A DNA stretch of 43,915 nt, taken from Arcobacter sp. EP1. GTDB taxonomy: Bacteria > Campylobacterota > Campylobacteria > Campylobacterales > Arcobacteraceae. A program made the translations under genes and the position numbers. The notes beneath the pieces are model-generated. The model was not told the origin of the DNA. It was given only the letters and a program-made list of their open reading frames with translations, and did no database searches. The stretch spans positions 368,796-412,710 of the forward strand of contig LPNY01000139.1 in the NCBI GenBank assembly GCA_001655195.1, written 5' to 3'. Positions within the stretch are counted from its first letter, which is position 1. Each line of letters opens with the position of its first letter. Positions 1 to 8,661 of the stretch are shown here, in pieces.

Positions 1-923
1 ATAAGGATAAAATTGTCATTTTAAGCTTTGTTGGAGCTTTTCATGGTAAAACTACAGGTTCTCAGCAGTTAGGAGGTAAAGAAGGAGGTAAAGAGTGGAT
101 AGTAAATTATGATAAAGATATTTATCATCTTCCTTTTCCAACTGAGTGGTATGTTGAACAAAGCGGTTTAGATGCAGGTGAACTTTTTTTAAGAGATTTG
201 AATGAATTGAAAAAAATAGGACTAGAGTTAGAAAATGTTGCAGGTATTATAATGGAACCTTATCAAGGATGGGGTGCGTTATTCTATCCTCAAGAATATA
301 TTGATGCAATGGTTAAATGGGCAAAAGAAAATAATGTTCTTTTAACGGTTGATGAAGTCCAAGCAGGTTTTGGAAGAACAGGAACGCTTTTTGGATTTGA
401 ACATTATAATATTGAACCGGATATTGTTTGTATGGGTAAAGCTATATCATCCAGTTTACCTTTATCAGCAGTTATCGGGAGAGCTAAAGTATTAAATGTT
501 GACCCATCAATGAATAGTACCCATGGAGGTAATCCTATGGCCTGTTCAGCATCACTAGCATCATTAAATGTTTTGATCGATGAGAAATTAGTAGAGCAAT
601 CAAAAGAAAAAGGTAAAATATTAGAACAAGAATTGTTAAAATGGCAAAAAGAATTTCCAGAAATCATATCCTATATAAGTACTAAAGGTTTAGTTGCTGC
701 TGTATTTTTTGTTAAACCTGGAACAAATGAACTTGATATTGATTTAGTAGATGAATTGATTTATAAAGCTATGTTAAAAGGTATTAATTCAGTAAGAACT
801 CTTTCGGGAACAATAAAATTTGGACCGCCTTTATGTATTCCTGAAGATGCCTTAATTGAAGCTATAGATGTCTATAAAGAATGTTTAAAAGAGTGCCTTA
901 TTGAGAATGGGTATATAAAATGA
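1..923 (+). CDS. class III aminotransferase, 5'-truncated by window edge
   Basis: The reading frame is open from the first bases of the window (codons from position 3) to the TGA at 921-923, so the N-terminus lies outside. An internal ATG at 198 is not the real start, because upstream codons read as typical family sequence (SFVGAFHGKTTGSQQLGG). It is a PLP-dependent fold-type I enzyme of class III. The motif DEVQAGFGRTG carries the cofactor Asp, and MGKAISSSLPLSAVIG holds the PLP lysine, codon 438-440. It presumably transfers an amino group to a keto-sugar or related aldehyde in the cytoplasm. The stop overlaps the next start by 4 bp, suggesting co-translation with the sugar isomerase that follows. 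The exact substrate cannot be read from the sequence. Confidence 0.9.
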   Translation, partial: KDKIVILSFVGAFHGKTTGSQQLGGKEGGKEWIVNYDKDIYHLPFPTEWYVEQSGLDAGELFLRDLNELKKIGLELENVAGIIMEPYQGWGALFYPQEYIDAMVKWAKENNVLLTVDEVQAGFGRTGTLFGFEHYNIEPDIVCMGKAISSSLPLSAVIGRAKVLNVDPSMNSTHGGNPMACSASLASLNVLIDEKLVEQSKEKGKILEQELLKWQKEFPEIISYISTKGLVAAVFFVKPGTNELDIDLVDELIYKAMLKGINSVRTLSGTIKFGPPLCIPEDALIEAIDVYKECLKECLIENGYIK

Positions 924-1735
924 ATGAAATTGGAGTAATGCAAGGAAGATTACTTCCTAAGTATAAGGGAAGATATCAAGCTTTTCCAGTTGGAATATGG
1001 CAAGAAGAATTTAGAATTGCTCGAGAAAACAGTTTGGATTTAATTGAATTCATATTAGATTTTAATGATGCTGAAGAAAATCCATTATTAAAACCAGGTG
1101 GTGTTAATGAAATACTTGAAATAACTAAAGAAACAGGAGTATCCGTAAAAACAATTTGTGCAGATTATTTTATGGAGGAGCCTCTACATTCCAATGATTT
1201 TAAAATTGCAGAAAAAAGTTTTATAATATTGGAAAGACTTTTAAATACTGCTAAACAACTTGGAGTGACAGATATTGTAATACCCTGTGTTGATCAGTCA
1301 AGTATAAAAGAAGAACAATTGATGAATAGATTTATTAAACAAGTAATAAAAATTATTCCCATACTTGAAAAGAATAATATAAATTTATCTTTAGAAACAG
1401 ATTTGGCACCAAAGCCATTTTTAAAATTATTGACTAAATTAAATTCTAAAAATATGACTGTCAATTATGATATTGGTAATAGTGCTGCATTAGGGTATGA
1501 TTCTGATGAAGAATTGGAAACTTATGGTGATAGAATTACAGATATTCATATTAAAGATAGAATATTACATGGAGGGCCTGTAGAATTAGGCAAGGGTAAT
1601 GCTAATTTCACTAAATTTTTTGAAAAGTTAAAAAAGTTAAATTATCAAGGTCCTTTTATTATGCAAGCTTACCGAGATGATGAAGGTGTTGAGATTTTTA
1701 AAAGTCAACTAACATGGTTTAAAAAGTATTTATGA
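920..1735 (+). CDS. TIM-barrel sugar phosphate isomerase/epimerase
   Basis: This 271-residue protein has the hallmarks of the xylose isomerase-like TIM barrel (AP endonuclease 2) superfamily. It starts with a GVMQGRL strand, and has a mid-protein strand LSLETD and a NYDIGNSA strand, then DIHIKDR near residue 215, where metal-binding Glu, Asp and His normally sit at strand ends. Members isomerise or epimerise sugars and inositol derivatives; the substrate here is unknown. The ATG overlaps the stop of the preceding aminotransferase (ATGA), so the two are probably coupled and act on one pathway. A 64-bp gap follows, with no obvious terminator. Family assignment is fairly firm; the reaction is not. 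Confidence 0.8.
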   Translation: MNEIGVMQGRLLPKYKGRYQAFPVGIWQEEFRIARENSLDLIEFILDFNDAEENPLLKPGGVNEILEITKETGVSVKTICADYFMEEPLHSNDFKIAEKSFIILERLLNTAKQLGVTDIVIPCVDQSSIKEEQLMNRFIKQVIKIIPILEKNNINLSLETDLAPKPFLKLLTKLNSKNMTVNYDIGNSAALGYDSDEELETYGDRITDIHIKDRILHGGPVELGKGNANFTKFFEKLKKLNYQGPFIMQAYRDDEGVEIFKSQLTWFKKYL

Positions 1736-1799
1736 TAGTATAGGTATTTAAATTATAAAGAATATAGAAAAAGATTAGTTATTTTAGGAGTATTAAATT

Positions 1800-3140
1800 A
1801 TGGAATGTAAAAATATTGGTTTAAAACATGGAATTGAAGAGAGTAACAAACTATATGAGCGTGCAAAAAAAGTAATTGCGTCGGGTACTAATACCTTTAG
1901 TAGAGCTCCTGGAGTGTTTCCTGAAGGAGTCGCACCAAAGTTTCTTGAAAAACAATTTGGATCACATACTTGGGATGTAGATGGTAATGAATATATTGAT
2001 ATGGTAATGGGGTGTGGTCCTGTAACTATTGGACATAATCACCCATATATTAATGATGCTATTAAAAAACAACTGGATAAGGGTACATTATTTAGTATGC
2101 TAAATCCACTTGAAGTTGAAACTGCAGAAAAATTAGTAGATTGTATACCATGTGCTGATATGGTTAAGTTTTCTAAAAATGGAAGTGATGTATGTGCAGC
2201 TTCTATTAAAATTGCAAGACATGTTACTAAAAGAGATATTATTTTCTGTTGGGGTTATCATGGTTTTGCAGATTGGTATATTTCAACAACAGATAGAAAT
2301 GCAGGTATTCCTCAAGCAGTAAAAGATTTATCTAAAACATTTGAGTATAACGATATTGATGGTTTAAAGAAAATGTTTGAGCAGTATAAAGATCAGGTCG
2401 CTGCTGTTATTATGGAACCAGTTATTGCTGAGAAACCAAAAGATAATTTTTTACAAAAAGTTAAAGAGTTGGTTCATGAAAATGGTGCACTACTTATTTT
2501 TGATGAGATGATTTCAGGCTTTAGATTTGCTATGGGTGGAGTACAAGAATATTTAAATGTCGTTCCAGATCTTGCAACTTATGGAAAAGGTATTACTAAT
2601 GGAATGCCATTAGGTGTTTTAGCAGGAAAAGAAGAATATATGAAAGAGTTTGATAAAGTATTTCTTTCATCAACTTATGCTCCTGAAGCATTAACTTTAG
2701 CAGCAGCATCAGCTAATATTGATTTTTATAAAGAATATAATGTTATTGATGAATTGTGGAGTAAAGGGGAGTATATTGAAAAGGAATTTAACGCAGTAAT
2801 TGACAAACATTTGATAAGGAAAAATATTTCGTTAGCTGGTTATCCTGTTAGATTAATGGTTAATTCTCATGATAATGATGGTGTTCAAGACTCAAAGCTG
2901 GCTACATTATACCAGCAAGAGATGTTTAGACATGGTATATTATGTTTTTCAGGTGTTCTTATGTTGTCATATTCTCATTCTAAAGAAGATTTGGATTTAT
3001 TGATTGATGCTTTTGATAAGACATGTTTAGTAATAAAAGAGTATTTTGATAGTGGAAAGCCTATAGAAGACTTTTTAGAAGGTGAACCAGGCGCACCAGT
3101 ATTTAAAGGATTGCGAGAAAGAAATGCAGTTTCAAACTAA
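1800..3140 (+). CDS. glutamate-1-semialdehyde aminomutase-like class III aminotransferase
   Basis: This is a 446-residue PLP enzyme of the HemL-like branch. The N-terminus has the SGTNTFSRAPG segment. GHNHP lies at 78-82, the cofactor Asp at D235 in LLIFDEMISGFRF, and the PLP lysine at K263 in YGKGITNGMPLG. A good Shine-Dalgarno (TTTTAGGAG, ending about 7 bases before the ATG) supports the start. True HemL proteins act in haem synthesis, but the setting (sugar isomerase before it, formyltransferase after it) points to a paralogue that aminates or transposes an amino group on a sugar precursor. Length is slightly above the usual 425-430. The sugar role is inference from context. Confidence 0.82.
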   Translation: MECKNIGLKHGIEESNKLYERAKKVIASGTNTFSRAPGVFPEGVAPKFLEKQFGSHTWDVDGNEYIDMVMGCGPVTIGHNHPYINDAIKKQLDKGTLFSMLNPLEVETAEKLVDCIPCADMVKFSKNGSDVCAASIKIARHVTKRDIIFCWGYHGFADWYISTTDRNAGIPQAVKDLSKTFEYNDIDGLKKMFEQYKDQVAAVIMEPVIAEKPKDNFLQKVKELVHENGALLIFDEMISGFRFAMGGVQEYLNVVPDLATYGKGITNGMPLGVLAGKEEYMKEFDKVFLSSTYAPEALTLAAASANIDFYKEYNVIDELWSKGEYIEKEFNAVIDKHLIRKNISLAGYPVRLMVNSHDNDGVQDSKLATLYQQEMFRHGILCFSGVLMLSYSHSKEDLDLLIDAFDKTCLVIKEYFDSGKPIEDFLEGEPGAPVFKGLRERNAVSN

Positions 3141-3152
3141 AATTATGGATTT

Positions 3153-4211
3153 ATGATGATGAAAAAGAATAAATATAAGTTTGTTATTTTTGGAAAGATT
3201 ATCCATACTGATTTTTTTATTAAACTATTAGATAAATGGGGTTTTGAAAAACCTTTAGTTATTATATCTTTAGACAATGAATATCACAGAGATGAAAGAT
3301 TATTAACTCCTTATAATCTTTATAGTAAAATAGAAGACTTGGCAAAAGATGGGCTTTGTGACTTGTATAAGTTAGAAAGTGTTAATAATAATGAAACTAT
3401 AAAATTACTCGACCAGTATAATGTAAATATTGCAATATCAATTAATTGTAGAAATATTATTAAGAAAAATATCATAGATTATTTTGATGGCTTGATATTT
3501 AATTTACATGACTCTTACCTTCCAAATGAACGTGGGGGTGCTTTAAACACATGGAGAATTTTAAACGGTATTAATGAAGTTGGGAATACAATACACTATT
3601 TAGAAGAAGGAATAGATACTGGCCCTGTTGTTGTACAATCAAAGGTAAAGATTGAAAAACAACAACCAGTAACAATTGATTATTTAATTGCAGAAAAGAC
3701 TAATTGCGAAAAAATATTAGAAGAGTTTATTAATATTATTAAATCTGAAAGTGATATACCATCTAAAGAGCAAGACAATGACAGTAGTTACTATTATCCG
3801 AGACTTTATACTGAAATTAATGGAATTATAAACTGGGATTGGGATATTGAATCAATTGAAAAGTTTATTCGAGCATTTTCAACACCATATCCTGGTGCTT
3901 TTACATATTTTCAAAATAAGAAAATTAATATTTTAGAATGTAGAATAGAATCTGAAAATAATAATATTTTCCACCCATTTTCAAATGGAAAAATAGTTAC
4001 AGTAATGGATGATAAAAGTGTACGTGTTATTGTCGGGGGGAAATCGCTTATTATAGAAAAAATTTCAATAGATGGCAAACATATGTTACCAGGAGATATT
4101 TTATCAATAAAGTATAATTTGTATTCACCTTTAGATGAGTTGGTATATGCAAAAAATCATGTTCCATCAACTTTATCAATGAATAAAAATGAAAAAAAAT
4201 ATAGTGAGTGA
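3153..4211 (+). CDS. formyltransferase-family protein, probable sugar N-formyltransferase
   Basis: This 352-residue protein has the methionyl-tRNA formyltransferase catalytic core. Asn117 and His119 lie in FNLHDSYLPNERGG, and Asp155 in EEGIDTGPVVV, matching the known N-H-D triad of the family. A C-terminal beta-rich segment begins near residue 215 (INWDWDIESIEKFIRAFSTP), like the FMT C-domain. These enzymes move a formyl group from 10-formyl-tetrahydrofolate to an amine. In glycan loci they formylate amino sugars such as Qui3N or Qui4N. It lies 12 bp downstream of a PLP enzyme that could supply the amine. Three ATG codons are stacked at the start (3153, 3156 plus an out-of-frame one nearby), so the exact start is uncertain. 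Confidence 0.85.
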   Translation: MMMKKNKYKFVIFGKIIHTDFFIKLLDKWGFEKPLVIISLDNEYHRDERLLTPYNLYSKIEDLAKDGLCDLYKLESVNNNETIKLLDQYNVNIAISINCRNIIKKNIIDYFDGLIFNLHDSYLPNERGGALNTWRILNGINEVGNTIHYLEEGIDTGPVVVQSKVKIEKQQPVTIDYLIAEKTNCEKILEEFINIIKSESDIPSKEQDNDSSYYYPRLYTEINGIINWDWDIESIEKFIRAFSTPYPGAFTYFQNKKINILECRIESENNNIFHPFSNGKIVTVMDDKSVRVIVGGKSLIIEKISIDGKHMLPGDILSIKYNLYSPLDELVYAKNHVPSTLSMNKNEKKYSE

Positions 4212-4377
4212 TATTATAATTAGTTCAAGAACTTTAAATATCATTTAAAATAAAATTACTCAACTTTCGCACATAAAACCAAGCTATTTTTTGTGCGGAT
4301 GTGTAAAACATTGATAATAAGTTCTTCATCTTTTTTTTTCATGACAATCTCTTGTGATTGGAGGATATTTAAGTATT
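4212..4377. other. non-coding stretch after the formyltransferase gene
   Basis: No coding sequence was recognised. The stretch holds a 12-nt palindrome (AGTTC-AA-GAACT, 4222-4233), the larger hairpin listed separately, and a run of nine T at about 4331-4339. A GGAGG at 4360-4364 sits upstream of the first traces of the IS3 relic and may be that element's old ribosome binding site. Confidence 0.5.
4268..4297 (+). terminator. imperfect hairpin, possible terminator of the upstream gene block
   Basis: The arms CGCACATAAAA (4268-4278) and TTTTTTGTGCG (4287-4297) pair over 11 bp with one mismatch around an 8-base loop. It lies 57 bp after the formyltransferase stop, a sensible place for transcription to end. 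No T-run follows directly, so it is not a classic intrinsic terminator and could instead be the remnant of an element end. Confidence 0.35.
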
Positions 4378-4582
4378 TTGAAAAATAGTTACATTGAAAT
4401 AGCCAAATTATTGGTGTTTTAAATGAAGTAGAAGCAGGTATGAATGCAAGTAATGTTTTTAGAAAGCATTGTTATTAGTAGTCCTGCATATTATGCTTGG
4501 AATAATAAGTATGGTGGAATGGATGCTGCTGATGTTAAAAGATTTAAAGAGCTAAAAGGAAACAAAGAAACGATTTCCTGAA
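4378..4582 (+). pseudogene. IS3-family orfA relic (frameshifted)
   Basis: The reading frame from 4404 gives QIIGVLNEVEAGMNASNVFR, the helix-turn-helix start typical of IS3 OrfA. A stop interrupts it near 4470. From 4474, in another frame, it resumes as ISSPAYYAWNNKYGGMDAAD and VKRFKELKGN, ending at TGA 4580-4582. A further frame change near 4400 separates a possible TTG start (4378) from this core. OrfA is the DNA-binding partner of OrfB; at least two frame disruptions make it non-functional. Confidence 0.78.
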
Positions 4583-4621
4583 TGGGTTAAAATTCTATTG
4601 CAAGAACTGATAGCTATTAAT

Positions 4622-5064
4622 AATGTGTAGTCAATAGATTTTATGAGTGATACAATTTGGCATGGGAAAAGATATAGATTATTAAATATAATAGAGAACT
4701 TTTAGATACAGAAATTGATACTTCACTCCCCTCATAAAGGCTGATACAAACACTAGACAGAGTTGATAATGGTCCAGAGCTTATTTCAACGCACCTTGAA
4801 CTATAGTGTAATAAATATAACATCAAATTAGATTTTATTCGTTCAGGTAAACCAACTGAAAATGTAAGAGTAGAAAGATTTATTGGGAGTTTTAGAAGAG
4901 AACTTTTAAATTGCTATGTCTTTAGACCTCTATCAGAAGTACGAGATAAAGTACCTGAAAGGATAGCGGACTATATTTGTCATAGACCACATAAGGCATT
5001 GGGTAATTTATATCCTATTCAATTTTTAAATAGGCATAATTCTAAGGTAAAATTACTAGTTTAA
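4622..5064 (+). pseudogene. IS3-family orfB (DDE transposase) relic
   Basis: Codons from 4622 read NNV-stop-SIDFMSD, with the first catalytic Asp at 4637-4639 and a Trp codon apparently mutated to TAG (4628). A frame change near 4690 leads to one frame up to TAA 5062-5064. That frame contains DNGPELIS (second Asp, codon 4765), GKPTENVRVERF (catalytic Glu, codon 4873) and HRPHKALGN. The Asp-Glu distance is 36 codons, the D(35)E spacing of IS3 transposases. In-frame stops lie at 4738 and 4804. The first-to-second Asp distance is shorter than usual and the N-terminal part is missing, so an internal deletion is likely. Confidence 0.82.
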
Positions 5065-5096
5065 TACTAGCCCATGTATTGGCGGGGGGAGTTACA

Positions 5097-5323
5097 TTTA
5101 AGTCCAAGCCCCTCTTTAAATTCAAGAAAAGATAAATCTCTTGGTTGATAATTTTATTCCATATTTTATGAAGTATTTTTAAAAGATATATTTGGTATGA
5201 TACTCATATAAAAGCCTTTGTAATTGGCGTTTTAGCAATCTCAAAAGACTTTTTTTAATCTAAATCTAGCTTAAATTGTAAGTTGTTTGGTAATTTGCAA
5301 GTGGCTCTATAATAAGGAATTTT
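5097..5323. other. leader region of the long glycan operon
   Basis: There are 227 bp without a recognisable gene between the IS3 right end and the first gene of the operon. The stretch contains the extended -10-like box listed separately and an AAGG Shine-Dalgarno just before the ATG at 5324. No strong hairpin or riboswitch-like structure was recognised. Confidence 0.45.
5193..5201 (+). promoter_or_regulatory. candidate extended -10 promoter box
   Basis: TGGTATGAT fits an extended -10 (TGN followed by TATGAT, one change from TATAAT). It lies about 120 bp upstream of the ATG at 5324 and is the best promoter candidate for the operon. No clear -35 hexamer is present, which is usual for vegetative promoters in Campylobacterota. 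The assignment rests on the sequence match only. Confidence 0.35.
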
Positions 5324-6154
5324 ATGAATGTAAGTAATTTATTTGATTTAAAAAATAATCTTGTAGTTATTACTGGAGGTGCTGGATTACTCGGTAAACA
5401 ACACACTGAAGCTTTAATAGAAGCAAATGCAGAAGTAGTCATACTTGATATTTGTAAGACTGCCTTGAGTGATCTTAAAGAATATTTTTTTCTAGAATAT
5501 CAAAAAGAAATATTAACATTAGAAGTTGATATAACTAAAGAGGAACAGATACTAAAAGCAAAAGAGCTGATATTTGATAAATATAATAAATATCCAAATA
5601 TTTTAATAAATAATGCAGCAATAGACCCAAAATTTGAAAAAAACAGCAAAGTAAATAAGTCAAGACTTGAAAACTTTGAATTAAACCAATGGAATTTAGA
5701 AATATCAGTAGGACTTAGTGGTGCTATGCTTTGTAGTAAAATATTTGGTATAGAGATGGCAAAGAATAGTAGGGGAGTGATATTAAATATAGCATCAGAT
5801 CTTGGTGTGATAGCACCAGATCAAAGATTATATAAACAGGATGGACTAAGTGATGAGGAACAAAATGTAAAGCCTGTAACATACTCAGTGATAAAACATG
5901 GGATTATAGGGCTCACTAAATACATAGCAACATATTGGGCAGATAAGGGAGTAAGATGCAATGCTTTTGCACCAGGTGGAGTTTTTAATAATCATCCTGA
6001 TGAGTTTTTAGAAAAAGTAACAAACTTAATACCTATGAAACGAATGGCAAATGTTGGTGAGTATAAGTCGTCGATACTTTTTTTGTGTAGTGATGCAAGT
6101 AGCTATATGAATGGTGCAACTTTAAATATGGATGGAGGCAGAAGTGTCTGGTAA
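5324..6154 (+). CDS. SDR-family oxidoreductase, PtmA-like
   Basis: This 276-residue classical short-chain dehydrogenase has an ITGGAGLLG nucleotide-binding loop at 16-24, NNAA at 96-99, Ser158 in NIASDLG and the YSVIK active site (Tyr187, Lys191). It ends with the usual MNGATLNMDGG segment. The opening resembles PtmA proteins of Campylobacter flagellin-glycosylation loci, which act in legionaminic acid precursor synthesis; that link is by resemblance only. It is the first gene of a roughly 26-kb run of same-strand genes. The reaction is presumably NAD(P)-dependent oxidation or reduction of a sugar hydroxyl or ketone. Confidence 0.85.
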   Translation: MNVSNLFDLKNNLVVITGGAGLLGKQHTEALIEANAEVVILDICKTALSDLKEYFFLEYQKEILTLEVDITKEEQILKAKELIFDKYNKYPNILINNAAIDPKFEKNSKVNKSRLENFELNQWNLEISVGLSGAMLCSKIFGIEMAKNSRGVILNIASDLGVIAPDQRLYKQDGLSDEEQNVKPVTYSVIKHGIIGLTKYIATYWADKGVRCNAFAPGGVFNNHPDEFLEKVTNLIPMKRMANVGEYKSSILFLCSDASSYMNGATLNMDGGRSVW

Positions 6155-7910
6155 AGATAGAGTTTTAGTAACTACAGCATTGAAGGAAACTTTTCCAAAG
6201 TCAACTAGCGAAAAAATACTTTTTTTAGGTGAATGGTGTAAGATTTATAGAGAAAGAGACTTTTACAACAGATTTGATCATGAAGTACTACCATATCACT
6301 GGGATGATAGAAAAAAACTTTATCAAGACTTCCAAAATATTGATAAGATTTATGAGAGAGTTTTAGCTACTTTAGCTGCAGAACTAAATAGAATTCACAA
6401 CGAAAGTTACTCTGTAAGATACTGGCGTATTATTATTGGTCCTTGGTTGAGGTATTTTATAGAGATATTTTATGATAGATATTTATCAGTTAAACAAGCT
6501 TTAGATGCAGGTTTTTGTAAAACATATTCACTAGAAATAGAAAACAGTACTCCCTTTGATATGCGTGATTTTACATTTAAATTTTGTTCTGATGAGTGGA
6601 ATCATCATATCTATAATGAAATATTATCTTATTTTGGAGCTCCTATTGAGATAGTAGGGGCTTTAGAACTTAAAAATGAAACTTATAATGATAGTAGTAA
6701 ATCACTTAAACGTATGATAGCTGATAAACTTTTTTTCGTAAATAAATTTAATACTGTACATTTTTTCTCAAGCTATTTAAGAAGAATAGAATTAAATAGT
6801 ATTCAGCTTAAGTTGAAGCAGATCCCTACACTTGGAGTGGGCTTGCAATATGTGAATACTGAATTTAAACAAGCTTATAATAAAGATATGCGAAAATCAT
6901 TGAAACTAAAAGCAGAAACAGAGCTAGAAAAAATCTTGTTTTCTGTTTTATGCAAGCAAGTTCCTATCGTTTATATGGAAGAGTACAAATTAATAAGAAA
7001 GTCTGCATTGCAAGCATATCCATCTCGTTCAAAACTAATATTGACAGCAAATAGCTATGGCTCTGATGATGTTTTTAAAATTTGGGCTGCAGAAATGGTT
7101 GAAAATGGCTCAAAGTATGTGATATCTCAACACGGAGGTCACTATGGGACTGGGTTGTTTGCCTCTCATGAAGATCATCAGTTAAAAAGTACTGATAAGT
7201 TTTTTAGCTGGGGATGGAAGTGGGATGATAGAGTCTTGCCAACTACTGCAGGAAAACTACAAAATAAGATAAACCAAGATAAAAACAAAGAAAATGGACA
7301 TATCTTACTTATCTTATCAATCTCTCCAAGGTTTAGCTATCATTTAATGAGTAGGAATATTGCAAAACAGGAACTGGACTATATTGGTATGCAGATTGAT
7401 TTTTTAAAAGCACTACCTTTTGAAATAAGAGAAAAAGTCAAAATTAGGCTTCATCCAACAGATTTCGGATGGTGTTTTAGAGAAAGGATAGAGGATGCAG
7501 GTTTTTGGGAAAATATTGATTTATCTGGTGATAGTTATGGTGAAGCTATAAGCAAATCTAAACTTGTAATAGTTGCTTGTAATTCTACAACACATTTAGA
7601 AACTTTTACTAGCGATATACCAACATTACTTTATTGGGATCCTAATCATTGGGAATTGCGAAAAGAAGCTTATCCTTACTATAAATCACTTCAACAGTCT
7701 GGTGTTTTACATTATGACCATAAGTCTTTATGTTCAGAATTATCTGAAATTTACCATTCACCTGAGAAATGGTGGAGTTCAGATGATGTTAAGGTTGCGG
7801 TAAGTAAGTTTTGTAAAGTTTTTGCTAATAAAGAAGGTGATGTTGTGGAATCGTACTGTGAAAATATTAAAAAAGTTATTAATGAGGGAACTCCTAATGT
7901 TAAAAAATAA
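6144..7910 (+). CDS. LIC12162-family putative glycosyltransferase
   Basis: The protein is 588 residues long. An ATG at 6132 exists, but GGAGG at 6134-6138 sits five bases before a GTG at 6144, so the GTG is the more convincing start. It overlaps the SDR stop by 11 bp. The opening (RVLVTTALKETFPKS, then ILFLGEWC) and the whole architecture match the LIC12162 family of putative transferases found in surface-glycan loci. A C-terminal GT-B-like half contains KIRLHP (His437-Pro438) and VIVACNSTTHLETFTSDIP, a typical donor-binding loop. The His-Pro pair recalls bacterial transferases that use CMP-sugars. Two genes downstream is a CMP-sugar synthetase. The donor is inferred. Confidence 0.8.
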   Translation: MSGKDRVLVTTALKETFPKSTSEKILFLGEWCKIYRERDFYNRFDHEVLPYHWDDRKKLYQDFQNIDKIYERVLATLAAELNRIHNESYSVRYWRIIIGPWLRYFIEIFYDRYLSVKQALDAGFCKTYSLEIENSTPFDMRDFTFKFCSDEWNHHIYNEILSYFGAPIEIVGALELKNETYNDSSKSLKRMIADKLFFVNKFNTVHFFSSYLRRIELNSIQLKLKQIPTLGVGLQYVNTEFKQAYNKDMRKSLKLKAETELEKILFSVLCKQVPIVYMEEYKLIRKSALQAYPSRSKLILTANSYGSDDVFKIWAAEMVENGSKYVISQHGGHYGTGLFASHEDHQLKSTDKFFSWGWKWDDRVLPTTAGKLQNKINQDKNKENGHILLILSISPRFSYHLMSRNIAKQELDYIGMQIDFLKALPFEIREKVKIRLHPTDFGWCFRERIEDAGFWENIDLSGDSYGEAISKSKLVIVACNSTTHLETFTSDIPTLLYWDPNHWELRKEAYPYYKSLQQSGVLHYDHKSLCSELSEIYHSPEKWWSSDDVKVAVSKFCKVFANKEGDVVESYCENIKKVINEGTPNVKK

Positions 7911-8661
7911 ACTAAAAAAAAATAAACTAACTATTGGTAGCTGGATAATGATGAATGATCCTATGAGTGTAGAGGTTATGGCGCTGGCTGGCTTTGAATG
8001 GTTAGTTGTGGATATAGAACATACCTCTATAGACTTGGCAACAACGGAAAACCTAATAAGAGCTATTCAAGCAAAAGATATGAAAGCCCTAGTACGAGTG
8101 AGTAAAAATGAAGAGGTCATTATAAAAAGAGTACTTGATATGGGTGCTGATGGTATTATAGTGCCTATGGTATGTACAAAAGAAGATGCAATCCAAGCAG
8201 TGGATTATTCTAAATATCCACCGATTGGCAAAAGAGGAGTGGGACTTTATAGAGCATCTGGGTATGGGACAAAGTTTGAAGAATATAAAAAATGGGTCAA
8301 TGAAGAGATTGTCATTATTGCACAAATAGAGCATATTGATGCAGTAAATAATATTGATGAAATATTATCAGTTGAATGTATAGATGGGACTATCATAGGA
8401 CCTTATGATTTATCAGGAAGTATGGGGTACCCCGGAGAGCTTGAAAGAGAAGACGTTAAAGACGCCGTGCAAAAAGTGCTTGATAGGTGTAAAGAGTATA
8501 ATATCCCATCAGGGTTTCATGTAGTAGATACAAACCCTGAAAAATTAAAATCAAAAATAGATCAAGGGTGTACATTTTTAGCATATGGGATAGATTATTT
8601 TTTTATGCGTGATGCAGCTATAAGTGGAATGGATAAAATTAAAGAAGGACTAACAAAATGA
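7897..8661 (+). CDS. HpcH/HpaI-family aldolase
   Basis: The frame is open from 7822, but ATG 7897 with GAGGGAA six bases upstream is the likely start. It gives 254 residues and a 14-bp overlap with the previous gene. This is a class II (metal-dependent) pyruvate aldolase of the HpcH/HpaI type. His42 (VVDIEH), Arg67 (ALVRV), Glu145 (AQIEH) and Asp171 (GPYDLSGSMGYPG) line up with the catalytic and metal-binding His, Arg, Glu and Asp of HpaI. Such enzymes join or split pyruvate and an aldehyde to give 4-hydroxy-2-oxo acids. Directly before a CMP-ulosonate synthetase-like gene, a synthetic role making a 2-keto-3-deoxy sugar acid is attractive but unproven. Confidence 0.88.
   Translation: MLKNKLKKNKLTIGSWIMMNDPMSVEVMALAGFEWLVVDIEHTSIDLATTENLIRAIQAKDMKALVRVSKNEEVIIKRVLDMGADGIIVPMVCTKEDAIQAVDYSKYPPIGKRGVGLYRASGYGTKFEEYKKWVNEEIVIIAQIEHIDAVNNIDEILSVECIDGTIIGPYDLSGSMGYPGELEREDVKDAVQKVLDRCKEYNIPSGFHVVDTNPEKLKSKIDQGCTFLAYGIDYFFMRDAAISGMDKIKEGLTK

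Larger units (their letters stand above)
4378..5096 (+). mobile_element. decayed IS3-family insertion sequence
   Basis: Two adjacent relics match orfA and orfB of an IS3-family element, most like the IS407/IS51 type. They carry frameshifts, in-frame stops and a deletion. After the orfB stop (5064), the bases at 5084-5096 (GGGGGGAGTTACA) resemble an IS3 terminal repeat ending in ACA, i.e. TGTAACTCCCCCC read from the other strand. No matching left terminus was found between 4212 and 4400, so the left end has been lost or moved. The element cannot transpose on its own. It sits exactly between the formyl-sugar genes and the long operon that starts at 5324. Confidence 0.75.

Noticed and set aside
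4035-4040. Run of six G in the formyltransferase gene as a phase-variable tract
   Set aside because: Phase-variable poly-G tracts in Campylobacterota are usually eight or longer; six G is too short to claim slippage.
4222-4233. Palindrome AGTTC-AA-GAACT as a terminator or operator
   Set aside because: The stem is only five pairs with a two-base loop, and there is no further context to support a function.
4641-4826. Small minus-strand open frame across the IS region
   Set aside because: It is the antisense shadow of the orfB relic. The plus strand encodes recognisable transposase motifs here.
5308-5313. TATAAT just upstream of the ATG at 5324 as a promoter
   Set aside because: It is only 10 bases from the start codon and abuts the AAGG ribosome site, so a transcript from it would be essentially leaderless.
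6132-6143. ATG at 6132 as the start of the LIC12162-family gene
   Set aside because: No ribosome binding site precedes it, whereas GGAGG at 6134-6138 is ideally placed for the GTG at 6144.
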